Assembly (NCBI GenBank): GCA_001600455.1
Contig: BCKC01000003.1
Span: 4,882,754 to 4,946,753 of the forward strand
Direction of reading: 5' to 3'
Length of the DNA stretch: 64,000 nt
Source: Endocalyx cinctus
Taxonomy: Eukaryota; Ascomycota; Sordariomycetes; Amphisphaeriales; Apiosporaceae
The translations under genes were made by a program, and so were the position numbers. Positions 34,948 through 46,536 of the stretch are shown piece after piece. The notes below the pieces were generated by a model. It ran no database searches. It was not told the origin of the DNA and was given only the letters and a program-made list of their open reading frames with translations. Every line of letters begins with the position of its first letter. The first letter of the stretch is position 1.

Positions 34948-35993
34948 TCAAATCACGTTCTCAAATTCTTCGCTTAGTTCTAGGCTGTTTAGTATCTCTT
35001 CCCTCCCATCCACGTCAAGCCTTCTATCTTCAGCCCACGCCTCGAGGTGGTTCCAGTCGGTACACTTTCTAGGCCCCGTTCGATTTCCCTTGAACTCGTA
35101 TCTATTTTTCCAGAAGTATGTATTGAATGTAACATCCGCATTACACATGACTCCGTCAATCAAAACCTCCAGGCAATGATCTGCCAGCAGCTCTATTAAT
35201 TAGTACGAAAACTGATACACCATGAAACAAATTACTGACCGCGATGCTCGGGAGTGAATGAGCCATCTTTAGCGATATCGAGATAATATTCTGGGTATTG
35301 TGATTGATAAAATCGTTTCTAGTGTACGTTAGAGGTTTGCCACGCCGTCTGTAGGATCGAATAATAATAGCTTTCACTACAAGGGGATTTCGTACCACGC
35401 AATGAAGCATATGATAAGCTTCTAGGTAGCCAATATAGCCACTGCCGTCTTGCAATGCAATGGACGATTTGTTCATCCTCTCCAACTCGTCCTTCGAGAT
35501 TACGAGCATCGATGCTATGATGTGCAATCAATATCAGGGCATGCTGCTGCAATGTACTAGAGCTATACTTCCTTACATCGTAGCAGGTGAGACCAGGCTT
35601 GATCAACCTCTGGTCGAGGGTCGCCAGTGAATGAATTTAGATCGTAGCTAGACTGTCGTGATATATACCGAATGGCAGGTTCTGCCGGGGCTGAGAGTCT
35701 CAGCATTAGCAATAGAGAACCCATCTTCGATGTCTCTTGTACTCACAAAATACACCTTCAAGGCCCACAGTAGCCGAGCTATTGACGGGCGCGGTAGATG
35801 CGGCTCTCATTCTTCCTAGAATCGTGATATTCAGGAGAACGAGGCTGATCTGGAGGAAGCAAAGTATTCCATGTAGTGTCAAGCATCTTTTAACTTTCGA
35901 GAAATACGGTTTTCCTCCCCGCAGAATTTTGGCTTCGCTGCATGTATCATCTTCGCTGGGGAGAAAGGTTTCTTTTTCGTCGGCCGAAAGCAT
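34948..35993 (-). CDS. UstYa-family (DUF3328) oxidase-like protein
   Basis: Five exons, 35747-35993, 35577-35690, 35396-35514, 35240-35318 and 34948-35192, total 804 nt and 267 residues. The order fits UstYa: a cytosolic N-terminus; one transmembrane helix (about residues 38-58, LHGILCFLQISLVLLNITIL); SPAEPAIRYISR; DPRPEVDQAWSHLL; ISKDELERMNKSSIALQDGS; the first HxxHC motif in YHMLHCVKRFY; YPEYYLDIAKDGSFTPEH; a second motif region LLADHCLEVLIDGVMCNADV; NTYFWK; and KGNRTGPRKCTDW. UstYa proteins catalyse oxidative macrocyclisation or C-H functionalisation of peptides in ustiloxin, asperipin, phomopsin and cyclochlorotine pathways. One oddity: the second HxxHC reads L-A-D-H-C, lacking its first His. 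The gene starts 1.36 kb from, and divergent to, the repeat-peptide gene at 37350. Confidence 0.9.
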
Positions 35994-37349
35994 GATTCTA
36001 TGTAAGTTTATAAATATGAATTCTTCGGCTTTAATATCTAGCGCTGGGCTCTTAAAATCCTAAGAAGCTCGGCGGTACTGAGAATAAAGTATTAATGGGT
36101 CATGTCTTGGTAGATGCCGAAAACAGGCAATATACATAGATTTGACTCGATTACCGAATATGAGCACATAGGAACTGTCTAAAACGTAGCTCAGTGTAGA
36201 TTTCTATGATTTTTCAGGCTTTAGCAGTTCTTGTTGGTTAGAAGCAACTTATTGCAGGACGATATTTCCTAAGCTCGTATGCAGGATTTAATCAACCAGA
36301 GAAATGGCCGGTGAGGTTCATGAATGGTCGAGTACGCCCCATTCTCGGCCAGAAATCCTTTATTACGACGGTAGCATCCAAACCTTCCGAAACAAATGCA
36401 TTGAATATACATTCCTGTAGGAATTGATTAAGCAAAAGGAGAGCGGTATACTTCACATAATATGCAGTTATCTATTTTCAAGCAGGGATAAATAGCCAAT
36501 CTGACAATCAATCTACAAGTTAACAGGATAAAAATAATACCCAGGTAGTTTTCTATTCTCAGTCATCTTGGAGCCAACTACTTATTTGCTGTCATTTCCT
36601 CGCAGTTCTTCGAGGCTGTCGGATCAAGCTGGCAGTGGCTTTAACTCAGACTGCTTAACTCCTCTTCATACAAGACTTATTTTCCGGTATTCGATTGTAT
36701 GCAAGTTGATTATTGATTGAAGCTCAAAACTGGGCTTGAACATTGGCTATTTTGAAATTCCCGTTCATCTTAGAGACGTACATGCTGTTCAAAGAACGGG
36801 GAGGCCAAATTAGATAGACAATATGTTGGCATGCATGATCTTAAGGAGATGATGGTTTGATAGGCCAACTACGCAGTGCTATTGGAGAAAACTAAATGCT
36901 ACGGTGACGAAGTAAACCGCGCACGAATAAGATAACAAGTTATAACATCATTCATGGCGGTTATTTTGTGTCTAACAAACGTACGTTACTGTAAACGCTT
37001 TCGGTAATTTGATCCCGCAACATGCATATACATTCCTTCTATCTACGCAATAGAAAGTCATAGCATGTAGTGGAATCACTCAATGCTAAATTTCGTTTTT
37101 CTCTCGTAGGATCTTTAACGATAACAACCTCATCTTACCGCCACATAAAGGTATAAGAAGACGGCGCTTGCCCAGCTTTCTTATCAAAGAATCGAGGACA
37201 CATATTCATGCAGCTCTTGTACTTGACATCATCTCATACGCACTTTTAAAGACAACTTACAGGATAAATCAACTCATACATTTGAGAACTTTCCCCAGTC
37301 GGTCTCAAGTAAGTTTCTCTTCTCGCAAGGCCAAAGAACTTCATCTTAC
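35994..37349. promoter_or_regulatory. Divergent intergenic region between the UstYa-family gene and the repeat-peptide gene
   Basis: Should hold both promoters. A TATAAGA box lies at 37152-37158, about 200 bases before the peptide start. A short upstream ORF of 13 codons (37208-37249) sits in the presumed leader. A 38-codon ORF at 36304-36420 is listed separately. Otherwise AT-rich with no recognised sites. Confidence 0.4.
36304..36420 (+). other. Small ORF (38 codons) with protein-like composition
   Basis: ATG at 36304, TAG at 36418. It reads MAGEVHEWSSTPHSRPEIL and continues with YYDGSIQTFRNKCIEYTFL. Its base composition is more balanced than the flanks. It has no signal peptide and resembles no family I know. 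It may be a leftover exon or a chance ORF. Confidence 0.25.
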
Positions 37350-37603
37350 ATGATGCTAGATATGAGGTACACTATTATCACGCTTTTTCTGGCAGCCATT
37401 GCTGCTGCGGTGCCTTCGCTTTCCAGTGAGTATTATATTTCATGTCACCACTGTCAACGTTGAAAAAAAAAAAAAAAAAAAAGACTCATGAAGTATGTAT
37501 AGTTATCGAACATCGCGATGGCACCACTAAGATTGATCCTGACGAAGGCTTCAATGTGAAAAGAGACGGCACAACTGGGATGGATCCTGATGAAGGTTTC
37601 TAA
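37350..37603 (+). CDS. Candidate RiPP precursor: secreted peptide with two repeats and a Kex2 site
   Basis: Two exons, 37350-37425 and 37503-37603, joined by a phase-1 intron (GTGAGT to TATAG, containing a run of about 19 A), code for 58 residues. ATGs at 37350 and 37362 are both in frame; the second gives a classic signal peptide, MRYTIITLFLAAIAAAVPS. After a short spacer come two units, DGTTKIDPDEGF and DGTTGMDPDEGF, separated by N-V-K-R. The second unit is preceded by Lys-Arg, the Kex2 site; the first by His-Arg. The 36-nt units differ at seven bases: four are synonymous and three change only residues 5-6, which suggests selection on the peptide. Signal peptide, Kex2-bounded repeats and an adjacent UstYa-family gene are the defining set of dikaritin-type fungal RiPPs. 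I do not recognise this core. A secreted pheromone-like or effector peptide is the main alternative. Confidence 0.72.
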
Positions 37604-37771
37604 ACTAGTAGCTTTAAAACTTTTGTACGATCAGGCCTAGTACCATAAGATCGAGAAACATCTACCTTCCCTTGGGATCTAGACCATCTGTATATTTAGA
37701 TTGAGCTTAAGTAGGAAAATTAGTGCGGAATCTCTTAGGATATCAAGTAAAAAGGGGTTTTACTTTTCTTT

Positions 37772-37810
<39 letters not shown>

Positions 37811-38589
37811 TTGAAATTTTATGAACTTGTCATTAGCTAAAGTATTGCGTGAACTATCAGTAATTGGTTAATCATCAGTTTCATGTGAACAGCTCTCATG
37901 ATTATATGAATGTTTTTATTCAAATTACGACTAGGGATGTGTCCTACCCGCTTCTTCGACCATCTGTGACCGGCTGCAAGTAATTATTCTCCGCCGCCGC
38001 AATTACTTATGCCGCATCCCTGCCCAAGTCAGTCCCAACTTGACCAGCCTACCATGTCAATAGTACGCAAACGACATGATTGGAATGGCTTCCACTTATC
38101 TGTTAGTCCCTTATGAACGACCTATGTACTGCTGCAAGTTTTCTACTGGTATTGGATTCCTTTTTTTGTGGATTTCCTTCAACCTCGTTAGACGGGACTG
38201 AATCAAACAGGGGTATTATTGTAAATGCCTAACCTAACAGTACCTATCGTTGGATGCGCACAAATGTGATAAGCTAGATAATCTCAAAGGAATTGACTCC
38301 GTAGGTCTAGATTACACTTCAACTTTGTTGGGAGCTCGCCTGTAACAACTCATATCACATTCAGTCCTGTCATTATCGCCAACAGGTGCGCTCAATCCTC
38401 TAGGTTAACCAACATTTCAAAAGGGGTAACTATATTGCAGGTTGGTTATAAAGCAAATAGCACTATGTAATCCGGTCACAATAGATGGAATAGATCAAAT
38501 AAATATGTACACATGGTATCTAACATTTATTTGACGGCATATTCTATCCCCATCACCACTAACCAACGTCCGCATGATTGTCTTGAAAT
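37604..38589. other. Intergenic region
   Basis: Contains a long T-then-A tract (about 37768-37810) shortly after the peptide gene, in its presumed 3' region. The remainder up to 38590 is AT-rich and is the likely promoter of the rhodopsin-like gene. No other gene seen. Confidence 0.45.
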
Positions 38590-39734
38590 ATGGACGACAC
38601 TGTAAAGAACCCAGAGATCAATGAGCGTCTGACCCAATTCATTATTTGGTTTCTTTTCATAACAGCAGGCTTCAGCGTGTGTGCGCGCCTGGGCATAAAA
38701 TATGGAATAACACGTGCTTTATATTTAGATGATTATCTCATTATTGCCACTCAAATAATATATCTTGGGCAGTGTATCGCCGTTTCTCTCGCCACCTCGA
38801 CAGGCTTCTGGTCGGACTCGACCTCCATTTCGGAGGGAACACTCGACTTCGGCTTGAAGGTGAGCAACTCATGATCCCAGAATAGACTAGAGGAGAAGAT
38901 AAATATTTACTGACAGAGTATACTCAAGGCAGAATACGCCAGCATTCCACTGCTGATAATATCTTTAGCTCTAGTCAAATGGTCGAATTATGCCTTCATC
39001 AGACAACTTAGTCCAATAGGTTATCACCAGATGTTAGCCCTGGGATTAGCCATTTTGGTAGGCTTGTGGCTAGTATCTACGACTATGTCAGCATTTTTCC
39101 AGTGTGCATTACCAACGCCCTGGGATTATGTAAGTGACCATTACTGCATAAACCGGGTAGGTTATCCAGAGCCTTCTCTTTTCTTCAAAAAAAAAAAAAA
39201 AAAAAGTTGAACTCCTACTCTGACTAAGTATTATGCTAGCGAGCTTGGTGGACATACGTTGCTGTACTAAACGTAGTCACAGACTTTGGTTTGGTTGGCT
39301 TGTATCTGCTCATAATTACGACACTTCAAATATCGATAGTTAGAAAAGTCGCTATATCTGTTGGTTTTACATCAAGATTTCTGTAAGCTAGGCCCCTTAT
39401 AATTATTTTAACAAGCCTATCAACTAATTAACATGAATCTTTTACCAGAGTTGTGGGAGTTACTATAGCGCAGCTCAGTATATTCCGCAACGGCGAATTG
39501 AGCTTGGATGCTGTGCAACGGAGGTGGCTCTCATTCGTCTTGAACCAAGCCATCCTGAGTACCAGTGTGATAACTGCGTGCGTGCCTTATCTAAAACCAT
39601 TCATGCAAAGTCTCCAGTCCGGCGTGAACCATGTAATAGACGATAACTCTGCGTATGAAGACGAGTTGATTCGCTTACCCCAGCCATCGACCACTTCGCA
39701 TTATAACATGCATTCGAGTCATAGGATAGACTAG
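38590..39734 (+). CDS. Fungal rhodopsin-like (Fung_rhodopsin domain) integral membrane protein
   Basis: Four exons, 38590-38859, 38917-39129, 39240-39382 and 39449-39734, total 912 nt and 303 residues. Seven hydrophobic segments are visible. Conserved pieces include an N-terminal helix followed by C-A-R-L-G-I-K-Y-G and the L-D-D-Y-L-I-I motif; LKAEYASIPLLIISLALVKW; FQCALPTPWDY; VLNVVTDFGLVGLYLLII; and the late S-V-I-T-A-C-V-P-Y-L-K-P-F. These fit the large fungal rhodopsin-domain family, which includes SAT5/PTH11-neighbour proteins and often lies in or beside secondary-metabolite clusters. No retinal-binding Lys is expected in this family and none was assigned. The second intron holds a run of about 18 A. 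Role unknown; it may be a cluster passenger. Confidence 0.85.
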
Positions 39735-40426
39735 GAAAGCTAGTATATTTTAGGAGATATAACACCATAGAGAGTCCTATATTGGTAAATATTACCGAGC
39801 TGAGTATGTATTTCGTGTAGTTGAGTTCCCAACAGAGCAGGGTGCCGCATTGACAGGGGTTTTTCAATAGGAGGGTCGGGGGGAAGCACCGCATTAAAAG
39901 GGAGTCTGAAAAGCAAGGGCTTTTTAGACATATGCAACTTATTATGCATATCAGAGTAACAGGTTACAATCACGATGAAATAAGCACTTCATTCCTAAGC
40001 GAACCAATTAATTATACAGATGAGGCAGGCATTCACTGCACGGCGGTCTAAGCCGCAGCGTAGTTAGATACAAGATCACACCAGGATGTTTTATAGGACT
40101 CCGACCCCCGCAAGTTATGTAGTACATGTAACTATATATCCGATTCGTGTGTGAGAAGCGGTTAATTGTACAAATTAAGTAGCAAGGGAGGTCTTGCACC
40201 CGGTTCGGCTCCCCAAGCCATACTAGCCCCCTGAGCATAGGCACGCAACCGATTACTGCTCTTTATTCATTCCCTACGACGCCGCCCCAAGTCGGAGAAT
40301 CATAAAGATTTAACTTAAAAAACGAGCATCTGTACAACCAAGCCCAGAATCTCTCTGTACCCCGCTTCTAGCTGAGCACACTTTTTACTATCTCAACACG
40401 TTCATATTATTTATCGCTAATTAATC
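39735..40426. other. Intergenic region
   Basis: AT-rich spacer between two plus-strand membrane-protein genes. No exon recognised. Confidence 0.45.
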
Positions 40427-42227
40427 ATGACCAACAACGATTTCCTAAAACCGAGTGTGTCGACTCACGTGCGTGGGCCCGATAGCACCAATTCACATTC
40501 TCGTGATGACATCGAATTGGCCCGCTTGGGAAAGAAGCCCACTCTGAAGCGTAACTTTGGCTTTCTAGCGATCCTTGGGTTTAGCTGTACGGTTCTCGTC
40601 ACTTGGGAAGGTACTCTAACGTATGTATTATCTGCCGCTCACATTCCACCACGTACCAGAAGCTAATTACCCAGTAGTTTATTCCTTTCAGGATACCAGA
40701 AGTATGTGTTCCGATTGACTTTGGCATCGACTGCTATTGACTCGTGTGATTCAGTGGCGGGCCCTCCGGTGTCGTGTACGGATATCTCATCGTATGGATT
40801 GGCACATTGTCGGTGTTCGCGACGCTTTCTGAGCTGGTGTCCATGGCACCTACTTCTGGTGGTCAATACCATTGGGTTGCCATGCTAGCACCACCGACCT
40901 CAAAACAGTTTCTTAGCTACTTGACGGCATGGCTCGCTCTTACGGGCTGGCAGGCGTTCGTCGCATCCGCTGCTTACTTAACTAGCACCCTGATCCAAGG
41001 AGTTATTCTTCTTACCCACCCTAGTTACGCGGCTGTAATGCAGCCATGGCATGGTACGCTCATATTCTGGGCTATTGTACTGTTCAGCTTCGCCATCAAT
41101 ACTTCGATAGGAACAACACTAGCGAGGTTCGAAGGGATCGTTCTGATAATTCACATTCTTGGTTTTTTTGCAACCATACTACCACTAACGTTGTTTGGGG
41201 AACCGATCGACTCTTCGGCTGTATGGAATACTTGGCTCAACCTAGGTGGCTGGCAAACTCAAGGATTGTCATTTTCTATTGGCATATTAGGGAACGTATT
41301 CTCGTTCATCGGTGCTGATGGTGCTATTCACGTAAGAACTGCGATTTCTTATCTTCCGTCTGAATCTTGTATCCTTCACACAATACTTACCATACGCCAA
41401 AACAGATGGCCGAAGAGATCCGAAATGCCGCCCTCGTCCTCCCACGATCTTTATTGGCGGGTCTCGCGATTAATGGGACATTAGGGCTCGCCATGGTCAT
41501 TGCAATACTCTACTTCCTTGGAGACGTTGATCAAGCGCTAGCAGAAAATCCTCTTTACCCGTTCATGTCTATCTTAAAAAATACGACTAAGTCGACTGCG
41601 GGAGCGGCGGCCATATCAGCCGTTATCATCGTTATGGGCTTCAGTGCTACCACAGGCGTTCTCGCTTCCACTTCTAGAATATATTGGGCATTCGCTCGTG
41701 ACCGTGGACTTCCGGCGTCTAGGTTTCTCAGAAGAGTCAAGTCTACTACTGGTATTCCGTTTAATTCTGTTTTGATCGCCGCTTGTATCGCGATTATTCT
41801 TTCATTGGTCAACATAGGAGGTGCTGCAGCATTCACCGGGGCTATATCAATTTCCATCTCGGGCCTTTTCGGATCATACCTCATTGCCAGCTCCCTATTG
41901 CTTTATCGACGACTTACTGGTGGCATCAGGCCTTACTTATCGTCTGACGAGACAAATCCTACGCCAGGTTCGGCTCCGAAATGGGGTCCATGGAAGATGC
42001 CGGGGGTTTTTGGGGCAGTCAACAACACATTTACGTGCCTTTTCCTTACTTACACTCTATTTTTCAGCTTCTGGCCTGCTTCAAGGGATGTGACTCCCCA
42101 AAATATGAATTGGGCCTCGCTAGTCACGGTTGTGGTCTTGGTGTTCAGCGTGCTTTACTATTTCATCTGGGCTAGGCGTGTTTTCAAAGGGCCAATTACT
42201 GAGATCACGCAGGCGGATATTAGATGA
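40427..42227 (+). CDS. APC-family amino acid/GABA/choline permease
   Basis: Exons 40427-40620, 40755-41331 and 41406-42227 give 1593 nt, 530 residues, in frame. The hydrophilic N-terminus ends with LARLGKKPTLKRNFGFLAIL. Then come GGPSGVVYGYLIVWIGTLSV, the consensus SELVSMAPTSGGQYHWVAML, GADGAIHMAEEIRNAALVLP (third exon junction), SRIYWAFARDRGLPAS, and a C-terminal block ending EITQADIR. These fit fungal members of the amino-acid/choline transporter family with about 12 helices in the plasma membrane. One uncertainty: direct joining of exons 1 and 2 shortens the first helix by about ten residues relative to the family, so a micro-exon in 40621-40754 may be missed. Substrate not inferable. Confidence 0.85.
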
Positions 42228-43303
42228 ATGGGGGCATTAAACATTCCGAGGTTAAATTGCATGAGTTGTTGTAAAGTTGTCTTGTGGTGATTGTCGAAGC
42301 GAATGTTTAGTAATAGCAGTTTAGTAGTGTGAGGGGACAATGTAAGATACGACTTTTAGAGGTTTAGCGTAATGGTTAATTGGGCTTACATAGTAACTTC
42401 TCAGGGTATAATTAGTGGCTAACCTAGCAGCCTAGTACTTGTTGCAGGTTACAGTTGCTGAGTTGGTTACCTATACTGAGCCTCCGTTGAAAATAAAAAA
42501 TATCATAACACAATACACATCGCGAAAACAAGATCGTATACACTAATCTACAGTTGGGGGTTACAGTTGAAAGGGGAAATTTTAGACCTACGTTTAATAC
42601 CGCCGTTGACCCCCCCTGTCAACCGCAAGCTCAAAAATTAAGTACCTACGTGTTTACTTTTTATCTCACATTAATATGCTGTCACCGGAAGGATCGTACA
42701 ATAGTGTGAACCAACACGCATATAACAGCTCGACCTAGATCGACCGGTACCAACTATCCTAATATTAAGGGATATATCAAATGCAATATTTTTTAGTAGA
42801 AGGATTGGTTATGCGGCGCGGCCCCGGAAACGAGCGCGTCGGTTGAAAGTAGCAATAATTATGACTTCAAATGTTGCAATGCATTATGCATGTTGGCTAA
42901 CAAGCTCAACAGAATGCTCAAAAAAGACGCGTCACACCATCACACGTACTCGTAACAACAGCATATCACATATATCTAAAATCTTCCAATAAATAAATCC
43001 CAGTCAGACAGGGCATGATTGGTCGTATGGATTCTCTCGTTAGTTAACAGATTGCGGAATCATACACCAGCATTCCACGTAGCAATATATCCATTCATAT
43101 TCCAATATCGTTCTCTTACGCGCCTCCCCCGCCCCCAAAATGATATGCAAACTCACTTATTACGCCTGGCTTATATTGGTTCAAAACAGGTGATTAGCTT
43201 CAAACCAAATTATTTTCACGAAACGGTATCCACAACTTGTATATGAATACGACTCACCATATTTACGGATCTGTTGTTCTCACTCTCATTTACACATAGC
43301 ATA
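42228..43303. other. Intergenic region
   Basis: AT-rich. Presumed permease 3' UTR and GNAT-gene promoter. No gene seen. Confidence 0.45.
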
Positions 43304-44099
43304 ATGCCTCTCGAGCTGCGCGAAGTAGACGCTGAAGTAGACTTTCCTGCTCTCACGAAATCTTTGGCAGAATCGTACGACGATCCACCGCAGAGCTTCG
43401 TCAATGTGTATTTCTCTCCACGTGGCAATGATGAAGTAACTGCCAAGGAACGACTAGACGAGGCAGCTGCGAGATTCGCAGACTGGCATGCCAATGATCC
43501 GTCTAGCTATTGGCAGAAGGTGGTCAACACCGAGACCGGAGAGATCGTCGGCGGCGCTTTATGGAATATTCACACGGAGAATCCATTTTCCCACGAACAC
43601 GACCTTCCGATTACTTGGCTTCCTGACGATGGCTCGCGTAAGTTTGCTGGAGAATTTTTCGGGCAGTACGCTGAGCCTAGGGTCGCGATCGGCCAGAGGC
43701 CGCAGGTCTGTAAGTACCTAACCTAGCTGGGAACCCTTTCACTCACTTCAATGAATGAACCCTAAATCTAGATATGCAGACCTTTTCATCATCTTTGCCA
43801 CTCCGGCCTACCGACGCATGGGTGTAGCCCAGAAATTCCTGTCCTGGGGAATGAAGAAGGCCGACGAGTTAGGGGTGGAAATGTTCCTGGACTCGACTCC
43901 AATGGGAAAACCATTATACGAGGCAAATAACTTCGTTTGCGTCAAAGAGAATCTTATCGTTCCTCGAATCGAGAGTCCTGACGAGGGATGGAAAAAATTG
44001 GAAAGCCAGGTGGGCCAAGTGCCTTTTTACCTCATGTGGCGCCCAGCTGGAGGGAACTATACGGAAGGAAAGACGGTTTTGCCTTGGAAGAATGAATAA
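43304..44099 (+). CDS. GNAT-family N-acetyltransferase
   Basis: Two exons, 43304-43713 and 43772-44099, give 245 residues. The start MPLELREVDAEVDFPAL is typical of fungal GNAT proteins. The acetyl-CoA-binding motif A appears after the intron: DLFIIFATPAYRRMGVAQKF, with the R-x-x-G-x-A-type loop as R-R-M-G-V-A, followed by a helix and the late L-Y-E-A-N-N-F motif. The intron is set by the frame: only the donor AA|GTACCT gives Q-V-C-K-Y-A-D-L-F. Soluble, probably cytosolic. Such enzymes acetylate amines on small molecules or peptides; the substrate cannot be told from sequence. Its place between permease and P450 makes a tailoring or self-protection role possible. Confidence 0.88.
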
Positions 44100-45430
44100 C
44101 TGCAGTAAATAAGAGAGAGATGAGTTCTGTCAAGATGTCGTGTTATGTGATGTGAATATTCTAGCTGCTTCGACTTAATGCCAGTGCTGAATGATGCAAG
44201 CTAATTATGTCACATGTCTATGACCTGATAGGTTATAACGACTTATATTCTCCGCTCAATATTTCACCTATAGGAGTTGACGACAATAAAACTGCCTTCT
44301 TTAGTATCCTCGTCGCCTATGTCTTCGACTATTCAAAGATCGAGATCGTACATCTGGTCCGGTCTACAATTGCAGAGTGCATTCTTTAGGTTACATTGCT
44401 ACGGCACTTGTATTTGGGAAAACACATCTTATACGGTCGGCTTCAATGCTAAGCAGTTTTTGTAGCCACGATGTATCTATCGACCTGTGCTCGATGAGGT
44501 GATGATGAACTGTTGGCTCGGAACTTTATGAGCACCAGCTATACTGTTCGCAAGGACAACTATCTTGAGTAGGGCACAAAATGATCTAAAAAGTAAATAA
44601 CATCTCAGAGTAACTAGTACAAGTCTACTTGCCCCAAGTTACCACAGGCTTGGAGGGGCAGACCCCGGCTTTCTCTCTGTGGTATTAGTGTAACCCATAG
44701 AAATTTACCTAACCATCACTTATCTCTCTTGCTGGCGAAGAAAGACAAGCCTAACAGCTGCATATGATCTCCCCGATCGATAAGTCACTGATATTACGGA
44801 CTTTTCTACTCACGGCAAGAGCTTTACTTCCGCTTCGTTCTTATCCCTATATAGACAGCAGCCAACTATTAATTCGTATGGCGAGGAGCGTAAGGCAATC
44901 AAATCTGACTATATGGTACTAGCAGCCTCGAAATCCCCTGGGAGATAATAAGTAGCACACTTAAGGCTTGTTGCCGCCGTATGATCAAGACCGAAATAGC
45001 GTTAGGCGTCAAAACCGGAGCCGTTAAATCGATCATCAAGTAGCCACTGATTAAGACGAAGGCCTGTATGCCTAACGCCTTTCGAGACATAAGCTACGTA
45101 GCTTGTATATTACAGTCGGCCGCGGCTAGGACGTGTGAAAGAGAGGAAGCCGGCGTAGTATGAAATGGATGGTAATGCATATACGGCTGTAAGGATACTC
45201 CCTGACTCCGTACATGGATGAGGAAAGGGGTAAATACCCCACTTATTATTTATCGATAACCTTATATTATATCTTTACAGCTGTAGGTAGCCGCATCCAA
45301 TCAGCAGTACCGTCTTTTCAGAGATTACAAAAGGAAGACTTCGAACTAATATCTCATATTGCGAGACTGAGCCCCTTCGCAGCTGACGTTCCCTCCCGGT
45401 CCCTTTCTCCAACCATTATCCAATCTCTAC
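44100..45430. other. Intergenic region between convergent genes
   Basis: Between the ends of the GNAT gene (+) and P450 gene (-). Only short ORFs; one at 44899-45090 (-) is hydrophobic but unrecognised. Confidence 0.45.
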
Positions 45431-46474
45431 TTATTTTCCCCCGTAATTGAAAACCGCAGTGGTGGCGGCGGCGTCGTCTCCGTCCTTCTCACATGGTTCG
45501 AACCGAACTTTGAGCTCCGGCTTTATCCAGAATCCATATGTAATGAAGTCACGTTCGAACAGCAGCTCGCGACCAGAACGATCCTTTACAATATCGAAAC
45601 TCCAGAGCGCCTTTGCAATAAATAGCCGAGTCAATCTCCAGGCGACGTCCTTGCCGATACACGCACGCGGGCCAATGTTGAAGGGGTGCAGATTCTTGAG
45701 ATCGTCGCCGGCGAATTTGTCGTCATAAAGAGCATGGTCGGCTAGGAGAAAGCGCTGCGGCCGGAACTTTAGAGGCTCATGGAAGTATCGCTCGCTCCGC
45801 GACCTCGCAAACGAGGATGTTTGACAATAGACCCCTTGCGGAATATATCTTCCGTCCACTTGGGCACCGGGACTGATCCGCGGTAGCCCCAGGATGCTGA
45901 TCGGGAGGATGCGAAGGGTTTCCTCGAGGACTGCATTTAGATAGGGCAGAGAAGCTAGATCCTTGGGTGTAATCTCGTCATAGGTTTGAAATCTCCTTCG
46001 AATCTCCTCGCACAGAGTCTTGTATGTTTCAGGTTCCGCCAGCAAGTACATCACAATACCGAAGAACCAGGCAGCGACAGGCTGGAAACCTGCGAAGAGC
46101 AGTTGCGCTGCGACCTGTTCGAGATGGCGCAGTTCTTTAGGGTCTTCCGGTACCTCGCCGTTGACGGGAACCAGCTGTTCGAAGAAGTCGGGATGCTGGG
46201 TGTCTCCACCCTTGGAGAGACGTCTTTGCATCTCGTCTCTGCTAGCCTTAACCATTTCGGGTATGGACGTTAGCGTGGAAGGAGGAAATCGACGTTTGAT
46301 AAATCGTTTGAGAAGTGGGAATCTAAGCGATACCTGCTCGATTGTCATGAACTGGTTAAAGCTCATGAGGACATCCAAATAGGGAGAGTTTTGCACTAAC
46401 GTCCAATCAGTCCCCCAAACCAACGAAAGAGGGTAAGTGAGAGCTGCAGGTTGACGGTACTGCCCAAGGACACA

Positions 46475-46536
<62 letters not shown>

